64,000 nucleotides of DNA, taken from the NCBI GenBank assembly GCA_963422675.2, contig CAXVYS010000029.1, forward strand, positions 270,858 through 334,857. Reading direction: 5' to 3'. Position numbers and translations under genes: made by a program. How positions within the stretch are numbered: position 1 is the stretch's first letter; each line of letters begins with the position of its first letter. This document shows positions 34,653-42,847 of the stretch, piece by piece. The notes under the pieces were generated by a model. That model saw only the letters and a list, made by a program, of their open reading frames with translations. It did not search any database and was not told the DNA's origin. This DNA is from UBA4416 sp963422675. GTDB lineage: Bacteria; Bacteroidota; Bacteroidia; B-17B0; Aurantibacillaceae.

Positions 34653-35396
34653 TTATTTAGGCGTAACGGCACGTGTTTTAATAAACTCTCCAAACTCCTG
34701 TGAGCGGGCTTTTGACACTTGTATGCTTGTTCCGTCACTCATAATAATGGTGCCACCTTCCGCATTGGAATATTCTTTGATAAAATCAATATTTATTAAG
34801 GAAGAACGGTGAATACGGAAAAATACATTGGTTGGTAAAATAGCCTCAAATTCTTTTAACGTTTTGGACGCTACAATCTTTTTTCCGGTATTTAAAAACA
34901 AGTTCGTATAGTTATCAGAGGCTTCAAGCCATACAATATCTTTATAATCAATTAAGGTAAACCCTTTGCTATGGTTTATTAATACAAGGTTTTTATCATT
35001 GCTTGTGGGTACGGCTGCACCTCCTTTTTGTTCGTAATGTTGTACTACCTTTTTAACGGCTCCCTGCAATTCACTTAATAATAGTGGTTTTAATAAGTAA
35101 TCGATAGCTCCGGCTTTTACGGCATTGATCCCATGCTCGCTATAAGCTGTTAAAAAAATCAGGCAAAAATCACGGTGAACCAAACCGTCTATCATTTCAA
35201 GCCCTGTCATGCCCGGCATATTAATATCGCAAAATACAACCTGTGGTTTCAGATCCTGAATTAGTTTTTTACCTTCCATACCACTTCCTGCCTCCGCAAT
35301 TACCTCAATTTCAGGGCAGTAATTTGCGAGCATAGAGCGCGTATTACTCCTACTGTTTTCTTCATCGTCAATAATAATGGTCTTGAAAGTTTGCAT
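34653..35396 (-). CDS. LytTR-type response regulator
   Basis: I chose the ATG at 35394-35396 (MQTFKTIIIDDEENSRSN), which gives 247 residues; an upstream ATG at 35429 would add 11 residues of no family likeness. The receiver domain (1-120) shows the acidic pair DDE, phospho-acceptor VVFCDINMPGMTGLEM, LTAYSEH and IDYLLKPL. The C-terminal LytTR DNA-binding domain (about 145-245) shows DIVWLEASDNYTNLFLNTGKKIVASKTLKEFEAIL and FFRIHRSSLINIDFI. LytTR regulators bind tandem 9-bp direct repeats and usually pair with LytS-type kinases such as the one encoded downstream. A strong terminator separates the pair, so the regulator can be made in excess. Confidence 0.93.
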   Translation of the reverse strand: MQTFKTIIIDDEENSRSNTRSMLANYCPEIEVIAEAGSGMEGKKLIQDLKPQVVFCDINMPGMTGLEMIDGLVHRDFCLIFLTAYSEHGINAVKAGAIDYLLKPLLLSELQGAVKKVVQHYEQKGGAAVPTSNDKNLVLINHSKGFTLIDYKDIVWLEASDNYTNLFLNTGKKIVASKTLKEFEAILPTNVFFRIHRSSLINIDFIKEYSNAEGGTIIMSDGTSIQVSKARSQEFGEFIKTRAVTPK

Positions 35397-35654
35397 GGTT
35401 TTAGTTTTAGTAAACGCTAATCTAATCAATATTCACATAAGTTTCAAGTCATTTATTTAACATAGCTACCGTTTGAGTAAAATAGTACTTGTTAATAGGG
35501 AGTAATTATTATCTTCATGCCATAAAACAAAAACTGCGTTTAAAAGGAGTAATAACCACGTTTGTAAAAACATGCTATAATGATTTAGATCCGCTGCGTA
35601 ATCTGCCGGAGAGCAAACAGGGATATGAAACTGAAAAACACTAAAACAGAACAT

Positions 35655-37838
35655 ATGAAAAAACTAATCTACGTATCACTTTTTCTTTTAGTTGGCGTTA
35701 GCCAATCTTTATTCTCACAAAAATCAATTACCATTGATGATTTATGGAGCAAATATGCTTTTATGCCTGCTACAGCCGGAGGCTTCAACGTTATGAAGGA
35801 TGGCATGCATTACACCGATCTTGAAGCTGAAGGGGACTTTAATAATATTGTAAAGTATGACCTTAAATCAGGAAAAAAAGTAGAGGTAATTGTAAAAGGC
35901 TCAACGGTAAAGTTTAAAGATGCTGTGATTGATATCAGTGGGTATTCTTTTAGTCCGGATGAAACGAAATTGTTTTTTTCTATAGATGCCAAATCGATCT
36001 ACCGCCATTCGTCTGTTGAAAAAAATTATGTATACGATATTAAAATCGGTAAAACCGAAGAGCTTTCTGAAAATGGAAGTCAAATGTTTGCTACTTTTTC
36101 ACCTGTTGGAAATAAAGTAGCTTTTGTAAGAGAAAACAATCTTTTTGTGAAGGACCTGAATACAGGCAAAGAAACACAGGTAACAACAGACGGAAAAAAG
36201 AATGAAATTAAAAACGGCTGGGCAGACTGGGTTTATGAAGAAGAATTTAGTAAAGCCAATTATTTTGAATGGAATGCCGATGGTACCAAACTGGCTTATG
36301 TAAGGTTTGATGAAAGTAAAGTAAAAGAATATTCCTTTGACACCTATAATAATAATTTGTATCCTGATAAAGTAACCTTGAAATATCCTAAAGCAGGTGA
36401 AGACAATTCTGTATTAAGCGTTCACATATTTGATGTGGCAAATGCTAAAACCACTACGGTTGATATTGGGAAAGAAACAGATATTTATATTCCTCGTATT
36501 CAATGGACGACTGATAAAAACACTTTGTCGTTACAACGGATGAACCGTTTGCAAAACAAACTAGAATTGCTGTATGCTAATGCTATGGATGGTTCCACTA
36601 AAACTATCGTAACAGAAGAAGCAAAAACTTATATTGATATTACAGATGACCTTACCTTTTTGCCAAATAATAAAGGCTTTATCTGGAGCAGCGAAAAAGA
36701 TAATTTTAATCATTTATATTTTTATGATAATACCGGTAAATTGGTAAATCAAATCACCAAAGGAAACTGGGATGTCATTGCATTTAATGGATACGACGAA
36801 AAATTAAATACCTTATATTATATTTCTACAGAGCAAGGGCAGATCAACAGAGATGTTTATAGTGTGAAGCTGGACGGAACCTCCAAAAAAAGATTGTCGA
36901 CTCAGGAAGGCACATCCGGTGCGGATTTTAGTACAGGGTTGAAGTATTATGTCAGCAATTATTCTAATGCAAATACACCGCCGGTATATGAATTACATAG
37001 TGCCGATGGAAAATTAGTTAAGGTGCTGGAAGATAATACAGCGCTTAAAACTAAAATGAAAGAATATACTTTATCTAAAAAAGAATTCTTTACATTTAAA
37101 AATACAGATGGAATTGAATTGAATGGATGGATGATGAAACCTTTGAATTTTGATCCAACAAAAAAATATCCTGTGTATATGTTTGCCTATAATGGCCCGG
37201 GTTCTAATGAATGTAACAACTCCTGGGAAACGTTTGATTTTTGGTGGCATTCCTTATTAAACCAGGAAGGTTATATGGTAGTGTGTGTGGATGGAAGAGG
37301 AACTTTAGGAAGAGGCAGAGAATTTAAACACTGTACCTATTTACAATTAGGTAAATTAGAAACCCTTGACCAAATTGATGTGGCAAAACATCTGGGAAGT
37401 TTACCTTATGTGGATAAATCACGTATTGGTTTCCAGGGCTGGAGCTATGGCGGTTATATGGCATCCTTGTTGATCAGTAAAGGAGCTGATTATTTTAAAT
37501 CGGCCATCGCGGTTGCTCCTGTTAGCAACTGGAAATTTTACGATAACATTTATACAGAGCGCTTTTTACGTAAGCCACAGGATAATACCAGTGGATATGA
37601 AGATAATTCACCTGTAAATTTCACTAAAAAAATTAAAGGAAAATTTTTATTGATTCACGGTAGCGGTGATGATAATGTGCATTACCAAAACTCAATGGAG
37701 TTAGCCAATGCCCTGGTAAAAAACAATATTCCTTTCGAATTTATGACTTACCCAAACAAAAATCATGGTATTTACGGTGGTTATACAAGAGCTCATTTAT
37801 ATACTAAAATGTTGAAATTTGTTAAAGAAAATCTGTAA
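35655..37838 (+). CDS. Dipeptidyl-peptidase IV-like S9 peptidase
   Basis: I chose the ATG at 35655, which begins a signal peptide (MKKLIYVSLFLLVGVSQSLFSQ); an in-frame ATG at 35625 would add ten polar residues before it. The 727-residue protein has an N-terminal eight-bladed propeller of the DPPIV type, including DWVYEEEFSKANYFEW, whose Glu pair binds the free amino terminus of the substrate. The C-terminal alpha/beta-hydrolase domain has Ser in GWSYGGYMAS, Asp in GDDNVHY and His in NKNHGIYGG. These enzymes release Xaa-Pro or Xaa-Ala dipeptides from peptides in the periplasm. Together with the DPP11-type, M61 and M43 enzymes in the window it points to peptide-based nutrition. Confidence 0.95.
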   Translation: MKKLIYVSLFLLVGVSQSLFSQKSITIDDLWSKYAFMPATAGGFNVMKDGMHYTDLEAEGDFNNIVKYDLKSGKKVEVIVKGSTVKFKDAVIDISGYSFSPDETKLFFSIDAKSIYRHSSVEKNYVYDIKIGKTEELSENGSQMFATFSPVGNKVAFVRENNLFVKDLNTGKETQVTTDGKKNEIKNGWADWVYEEEFSKANYFEWNADGTKLAYVRFDESKVKEYSFDTYNNNLYPDKVTLKYPKAGEDNSVLSVHIFDVANAKTTTVDIGKETDIYIPRIQWTTDKNTLSLQRMNRLQNKLELLYANAMDGSTKTIVTEEAKTYIDITDDLTFLPNNKGFIWSSEKDNFNHLYFYDNTGKLVNQITKGNWDVIAFNGYDEKLNTLYYISTEQGQINRDVYSVKLDGTSKKRLSTQEGTSGADFSTGLKYYVSNYSNANTPPVYELHSADGKLVKVLEDNTALKTKMKEYTLSKKEFFTFKNTDGIELNGWMMKPLNFDPTKKYPVYMFAYNGPGSNECNNSWETFDFWWHSLLNQEGYMVVCVDGRGTLGRGREFKHCTYLQLGKLETLDQIDVAKHLGSLPYVDKSRIGFQGWSYGGYMASLLISKGADYFKSAIAVAPVSNWKFYDNIYTERFLRKPQDNTSGYEDNSPVNFTKKIKGKFLLIHGSGDDNVHYQNSMELANALVKNNIPFEFMTYPNKNHGIYGGYTRAHLYTKMLKFVKENL

Positions 37839-37913
37839 TTGAATTTTAGTAATTTTTAATCCTTTTAAAAGCAACACTCGTCTTATTTTAGTGATTTAAC
37901 CCACATATTTGAG

Positions 37914-37921
37914 TATATTTG
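37914..37921 (+). promoter_or_regulatory. Candidate -7 promoter element of the patatin gene
   Basis: TATATTTG matches TAnnTTTG exactly, 40 bp before the ATG at 37962. No good TTG -33 element is seen at the right distance, so the call is provisional. Confidence 0.3.
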
Positions 37922-37961
37922 GTTGTTGTGGCTTATTAATTAAATGCTGATTTAAAATACG

Positions 37962-38993
37962 ATGAGTAATTCTGAAACGAAAAAAGTTGCCATTGCCTTA
38001 CAGGGTGGTGGAGCACATGGTGCATTTACCTGGGGGGTTTTAGATAGATTACTGGAAGTAGATCATATTGTGGCGGAAGCCATGTGTGGTACAAGTGCAG
38101 GGGCCGTAAATGCGGTGACCTGTGCTTATGGTCTGCATGTTGGAGGTCCTAAAATGGCAAAAGAGTTAATGGAGCAGCTTTGGCGCAAAATTGCACAAAC
38201 CGGCAGCCTCTTTAAACCAAGTGGTTTCGACAAGTTTTTTAGTGGGGGTGATATTTATAATTCACCCGGTTATATGTTATTCAGTAACATGACACAGTAT
38301 TTGTCTCCTTATAATTTTAACCCGTTTAATTATAATCCCCTAAAGGATATATTAACCGATCTTATTGATTTTAAAGAGCTGCAGATGTATAATAAAAAGA
38401 AATTATATATCTGTGCTACCAACGTAAAAACAAACCGTGCCAAGATATTCAGCAATAAGGATATTACTGTGGATGCCGTATTAGCTTCTGCATGTCTGCC
38501 TTTTTTGTTCCAGGCGGTACAAATCGACGGAGAATATTACTGGGATGGGGGATATATGGGCAACCCGCCAATCTTCCCTTTAATCACCAATACTACTATT
38601 AAAGATATTGTTTTAATAAAAATTAATTCTGTTAATATCAATTCGGTTCCAACTACGGCCAGAGATATTGCCGACAGGGTAAACGAAATTTCCTTTAACA
38701 GCAGTTTGATCAACGAAATGAAACTCATTCATTACCGTAATGAGTTGATCAGAAACGGTATCTTAAAAACGGATGATAAAACCAACCGTGAGATCTTTGT
38801 ACATACCATTTCGGGTTACGATGCATTAAGCCAGTTGAGCTACAGCAGTAAATTAAATACTTCCTGGGAGTTTTTATTGAGCCTTAAGGAAAAAGGAAGG
38901 CAAACAGCTTCAAAATGGCTGGAATCCGATTATAAACAAGTGGGAATAAAATCTACCTTTGACGTGGAAGAGCATTTCTTCGATAAATTGTAA
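37962..38993 (+). CDS. Patatin-like phospholipase family protein
   Basis: This 343-residue cytosolic protein has the patatin triad: the anion hole ALQGGGAHGAFTWGVLDRLLE, the nucleophile elbow CGTSAGAVNA, and the catalytic Asp in YYWDGGYMGNPP. The active site is a Ser-Asp dyad that hydrolyses acyl esters of phospholipids or related lipids. There is no signal peptide or membrane segment, and it lacks the outer-membrane barrel found on PlpD-like relatives. The porin gene begins only 22 bp after its stop, so the two could form one transcript. The true lipid substrate is unknown. Confidence 0.93.
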   Translation: MSNSETKKVAIALQGGGAHGAFTWGVLDRLLEVDHIVAEAMCGTSAGAVNAVTCAYGLHVGGPKMAKELMEQLWRKIAQTGSLFKPSGFDKFFSGGDIYNSPGYMLFSNMTQYLSPYNFNPFNYNPLKDILTDLIDFKELQMYNKKKLYICATNVKTNRAKIFSNKDITVDAVLASACLPFLFQAVQIDGEYYWDGGYMGNPPIFPLITNTTIKDIVLIKINSVNINSVPTTARDIADRVNEISFNSSLINEMKLIHYRNELIRNGILKTDDKTNREIFVHTISGYDALSQLSYSSKLNTSWEFLLSLKEKGRQTASKWLESDYKQVGIKSTFDVEEHFFDKL

Positions 38994-39015
38994 ATTCGTA
39001 TTTTTCTGCCGTTTA

Positions 39016-40872
39016 ATGTTATTTTTCAAAAATAAATTGAGTGTTATAAAACTATCCGCCTGTTTTATACTGTTGCATTTTTTTGCTAATGCCCAGGTGA
39101 AGTATGTCAACGACAGTAGCTATATAAATACCCTCACTAATTCAGATAAAAGTAATGGTGAATTGTTTCGTCATTCAAGGGTGGATACAACTGTTAACGG
39201 TTTAAATAATTATTATCCGAAAAATACGAGTGGTAATATAGGCTTGCCTTCTGCTCCTTTATTTTTAAACTACGAAGTGCGTTCACTTGGCTTTAAGATG
39301 TATCACGCTCCCTATGATCAGGATATTATTTCTGAGGATCAGGTAAAGTTTTATCAAACGAAAGGACCTTATGCAAACTTAACCGGGCTTTTGGGAACCA
39401 AGCTGGAACAGGTATTCAGAATGCAGTTTGCCAATACCTTTAAAAACAAGGTGAATTTGGCAGTAGCATTTAACCGCTATGGTTCTGTTGGTTTTTATAA
39501 ACGCCAGCAAAGTTTCAATAACAATTTTTACATGTCTTCTAATTATACTAATAAAAATGGAAGAGCCGGTTATTATGCTTACCTCTTATTTAATAAAGTA
39601 AAACACCAGGAAAATGGTGGAATAAAAGAAGATTCCCTTTTTATAAAAAACGAACGGATTACGAAATTGTTATTACCTATGAGGCTGAGTGCAGCCGGTA
39701 GAGAGGTAAGAAATACAACTATCGAAATTAATCCCTGGTTCAGAATCAACAAAACAGAAGATAGTTCCACTGTTTTTTCTCATTTTATAGATTATACATT
39801 TAATTATTCGGGCAATTATACAAAGTATACAGATGCAGGGATTGCAAATGATAATTATTATAGAGTGTTTTATCTGGATACAGCTGCTACTTATGATTCT
39901 ACACATTGGCGTAGCATTAGTAATACGGGAAAGTATACATTGAAAATAAATCCTTTGAACACACGCATTCAGATAGGAGTAAAAAATGAGTATAACCAGG
40001 TACATCAACACCGTGATTCCATTTTTGTGAATAACAGTGTGAATGCGGGAGTGTTCTATAACACAGGTTCTTTCAACGGATTTTTAAAAGCAAATTATTT
40101 GTTCCAGGGCGCAAATAAAAATGACTATATCATTGAGTTAGGAAGCCGCTACACAAAAAAAATAGCATACCAATTTTTTAAAATTCCTTTTACATTTAAT
40201 TTAAAGGCCAGTATAGAAAAACGTCACCCCGATTTTATTTATAATACCTGGTACAGCAATAACTTCAGGTGGAACAATCATTTTTCGCCTACTGATAAAA
40301 TGCAGGGCTTGTTTAGTATTTCAACAGAAGATAATCGGTTTGATATAGGCGTTTTAGCACAGAATACCAGTAACCAGGTCTATTTCAATAACCTGGCTAT
40401 TCCTTTTCAAACCCCTGTTTCTGTTCAGAATTTCTCATTCTTTGTAAAAAAAGATTTGCTATTATTTAAACATCTGGGGATTAATGGTGGCTATAATTAT
40501 CAAATCACCTCCAACGAAGCCATAGTGAGTGTGCCAACGAATGTAGTAAGCGGAGCCTTATACTATCAGGGTAACTTATTTAAAAACGCTCTGAATCTTC
40601 AGATTGGATTTAGCGCACAGTATTTTAGTGAGTTTTACGGCTATAATTATATGCCTGCTACTAATATGTATTATATACAAACCGATAAAACAGTAGGAAA
40701 CTACCCATATGTTGATTTCTTTTTAAATGCCCGGATCAAGCCGGTGCGGTTTTTTATAAAAATTGACCATGTAACTCAGGGCTTCTTAGGCCGTAATTAT
40801 AGCTTACAGCCCGGTTATTTGCAAAACGACAGAGCGTTTAAATTCGGGATAAACTGGGTGTTTTTTGATTAA
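39016..40872 (+). CDS. Putative outer-membrane porin (Bacteroidota porin_10 type)
   Basis: I chose the ATG at 39016, which begins MLFFKNKLSVIKLSACFILLHFFANAQ with a clear signal peptide; an earlier in-frame ATG overlaps the patatin gene and adds non-signal sequence. The 618-residue protein has a short N-terminal periplasmic part (NTSGNIGLPSAPLFLNYEVRSLGFKMY) and then alternating aromatic beta-strands throughout (FKNKVNLAVAFNRYGSVGFYKRQQSFNNNFYMSSNY; GYNYQITSNEAIVSV). It ends with a hydrophobic aromatic strand FKFGINWVFFD. This fits the Bacteroidota 'putative porin' family. Pore formation is predicted from fold type only. Confidence 0.85.
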   Translation: MLFFKNKLSVIKLSACFILLHFFANAQVKYVNDSSYINTLTNSDKSNGELFRHSRVDTTVNGLNNYYPKNTSGNIGLPSAPLFLNYEVRSLGFKMYHAPYDQDIISEDQVKFYQTKGPYANLTGLLGTKLEQVFRMQFANTFKNKVNLAVAFNRYGSVGFYKRQQSFNNNFYMSSNYTNKNGRAGYYAYLLFNKVKHQENGGIKEDSLFIKNERITKLLLPMRLSAAGREVRNTTIEINPWFRINKTEDSSTVFSHFIDYTFNYSGNYTKYTDAGIANDNYYRVFYLDTAATYDSTHWRSISNTGKYTLKINPLNTRIQIGVKNEYNQVHQHRDSIFVNNSVNAGVFYNTGSFNGFLKANYLFQGANKNDYIIELGSRYTKKIAYQFFKIPFTFNLKASIEKRHPDFIYNTWYSNNFRWNNHFSPTDKMQGLFSISTEDNRFDIGVLAQNTSNQVYFNNLAIPFQTPVSVQNFSFFVKKDLLLFKHLGINGGYNYQITSNEAIVSVPTNVVSGALYYQGNLFKNALNLQIGFSAQYFSEFYGYNYMPATNMYYIQTDKTVGNYPYVDFFLNARIKPVRFFIKIDHVTQGFLGRNYSLQPGYLQNDRAFKFGINWVFFD

Positions 40873-40910
40873 GCATTTAAGTTTACCAAAGAAATAGTAA
40901 AATAAAACTA

Positions 40911-41951
40911 CTATTTAACCGATAGATACCCGATAATAGGATAATGATCGGTGAGGGTTTCAGATAAGTGATGGTAATTTTTGCTTGTAAATGAATTGCT
41001 GTGAAAAATATAATCAATCCTAAACCTCGGAAAAGTTCCTGCATAGGTTTGTTCAAAGCCGGAGCCTGATTCCATAAAGGCATCCCTCAAATTTCCTTTA
41101 ATGGTGCGGTATACATAAGAAGCGGGAGTGTCGTTAAAATCACCACACAAAATAATTTTATAAGGGCACGCTGTGATGTGTGCAGAAATAGCATCGGCTT
41201 GTTTGGCACGTTTCACAAAAGCTCTTTTAATGCGGCGTAAAATACTTTTACTGTTTTCTACTTCATCCTTTACATTAGTGGTATCGTTTTGTATGGCATC
41301 AATAAATTTATAATTTGCTTTACTAAAACTGATAGATTGCAAGTGCATGTTATAAATCCTCACAGTATCCTTATCTATTAATACATCGGTATAAATACAG
41401 ATATTATTAGATCGGGTATTAAATTCTATTTTCCCTTTTTTTACAATAGGGTATTTCGTGAAAGTGGCTATTCCCCAATGATCCACATTTCGCAGAGTCG
41501 TAGTATATTCTACATGGTTGTTTTTCACATTCAATAAAGTGGTTACCGTATCAATATTATTAAAATCCCCTTTTTCTTCGGAAGTATAAAACTCCTGGAG
41601 GCAAAGTATATCAGGGTTTTCCTCGGTTAAAGACGTTAAAATAATATTTCTGCTTTGTTTGTTCTTGCTCCAGTTATAAAGATCAAATAACATGGAGTTG
41701 TAGCTCATCACTTTAATATCTTTATTGGAGATCTTATCAGTAGCGAAATTGAATTGAACAAAACCTAAACAGGTTGGTATACTTAGTATAATGGCAACGA
41801 TAGAAAACAGGCTGTGTACTCTGAACTGCATGATCCAATACACAATAAATAAAATATTTAAAATGATAATCACCGGAAATGATAATCCAAAAAAAGCGAT
41901 CATCCAGAAACTATCGGGCGAAATGTATTTGGAGGCAATAGACCCCAGCAA
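40911..41951 (-). CDS. Endonuclease/exonuclease/phosphatase (EEP) family membrane-anchored protein
   Basis: The catalytic EEP domain (about residues 75-346) is clear: VMSYNSMLFDLYNW, NPDILCLQEFY (Glu), YNMHLQS, KIILCGDFNDTPASYVYRTI, RIDYIFHS and TDHYPIIGYLSV (final His). Substrates in this superfamily range from DNA to phosphoinositides. The N-terminus has two or more membrane segments (FWMIAFFGLSFPVIIILNILFIVYWI). The coordinates use a TTG at 41949-41951, the only standard-type start in the open frame. Homologue-like sequence (KFNRFLLWVNYLCIVCLL) extends further upstream, where the frame is open to 42143 but contains no ATG, GTG or TTG. A CTG at 42003-42005 (LSKFNRFLLW) would fit best. Confidence 0.82.
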   Translation of the reverse strand: MLGSIASKYISPDSFWMIAFFGLSFPVIIILNILFIVYWIMQFRVHSLFSIVAIILSIPTCLGFVQFNFATDKISNKDIKVMSYNSMLFDLYNWSKNKQSRNIILTSLTEENPDILCLQEFYTSEEKGDFNNIDTVTTLLNVKNNHVEYTTTLRNVDHWGIATFTKYPIVKKGKIEFNTRSNNICIYTDVLIDKDTVRIYNMHLQSISFSKANYKFIDAIQNDTTNVKDEVENSKSILRRIKRAFVKRAKQADAISAHITACPYKIILCGDFNDTPASYVYRTIKGNLRDAFMESGSGFEQTYAGTFPRFRIDYIFHSNSFTSKNYHHLSETLTDHYPIIGYLSVK

Positions 41952-42085
41952 ACAAACTATGCACAGGTAGTTTACCCATAATAAAAAACGGTTAAACTTT
42001 GACAGTCTTTCTGCGTTTCTTTTTTTAACAAGGGTTCGCAGTTCGGCAACAGATATTTTTGAGAAAAAGCTGATAGGGTGGGTTG

Positions 42086-42742
42086 TTATTGAATTAATCC
42101 GTCTTTCATAACTAATTTCCGGTCGGCCATATTGGCTAGAGTATCATTGTGTGTTACAACCACTATGGTTTGTTTTAATTCGTTTCTTAATTTAAAAAAC
42201 AACTCATGTAAATTTTTAGCGTTTTCACTGTCTAAATTTCCACTGGGCTCATCTGCAAAAATAACTTTGGGATTATTGATGAGGGCTCTCGCTACAGCAA
42301 CTCTTTGTTGTTCGCCACCAGATAGTTCAGAGGGTTTATGTTGTGCCCGGTGTGTTAAGCCTAACAGGTCCAGTAACTCCATTGCTTTTAGCTCCGCTTC
42401 TTTTTTAGAAGTTTTGTTAATGAATGCAGGGATACATACATTTTCGAGAGCGGTAAATTCGGGTAACAGGTGATGGAATTGAAATACAAACCCAATATGC
42501 TGATTACGGAAAGCCGCAAGTTTTTTTTCGTTTAAAGAAGTAATGTTTACATTATTAAATAAAATCTCTCCCGAGCTTGCCCTGTCTAATGTTCCTAAAA
42601 TAGTTAACAACGTCGTTTTACCTGCCCCGGAAGAACCTACAATAGATACGACTTCCGATTCGCGGATGTGTACATCAACCCCTTTTAAAACTTCGAGTTG
42701 TCCGTAGTGTTTTTTTATATTTTTGCCTATGATCATGTTCAA
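42086..42742 (-). CDS. ABC transporter ATP-binding protein (LolD-like)
   Basis: This 218-residue ATPase has Walker A VGSSGAGKTTLL, Q-loop VFQFHHLLPEFTALEN, signature LSGGEQQRVAVARALI, Walker B VIFADEPSGNLD and H-loop VVVTHND. The GNLDSENA and FHHLLPEFTALENV motifs are those of the LolD/MacB group. LolD drives the LolCE permease, which releases lipoproteins from the inner membrane toward the outer membrane. The permease is not in the window, so the partner is inferred. The EEP-family gene follows on the same strand, with an overlapping or very short gap depending on its true start. Confidence 0.92.
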   Translation of the reverse strand: MNMIIGKNIKKHYGQLEVLKGVDVHIRESEVVSIVGSSGAGKTTLLTILGTLDRASSGEILFNNVNITSLNEKKLAAFRNQHIGFVFQFHHLLPEFTALENVCIPAFINKTSKKEAELKAMELLDLLGLTHRAQHKPSELSGGEQQRVAVARALINNPKVIFADEPSGNLDSENAKNLHELFFKLRNELKQTIVVVTHNDTLANMADRKLVMKDGLIQ

Positions 42743-42847
42743 GTGTTGAGTTATAGTCTTAGAGAACTAATGGTATTAAAATTAGGACTGTTATACTATT
42801 TTTAATACCCCGTTTTTAATTCTTTGTTTCTACAATTCCCTCATTCA

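Noticed and set aside
35397..35654. 258 bp divergent gap between the LytTR and DPPIV genes, with a 62-codon minus-strand frame
   Set aside because: The peptide has no recognisable features and no ribosome-binding context. No clear promoter or RNA structure could be supported.
40892..40916. AAATAGTA / TACTATTT inverted repeat between convergent porin and EEP genes
   Set aside because: All-AT-rich 8-bp stem with a 9-base loop overlapping a stop codon; too weak to call a terminator.
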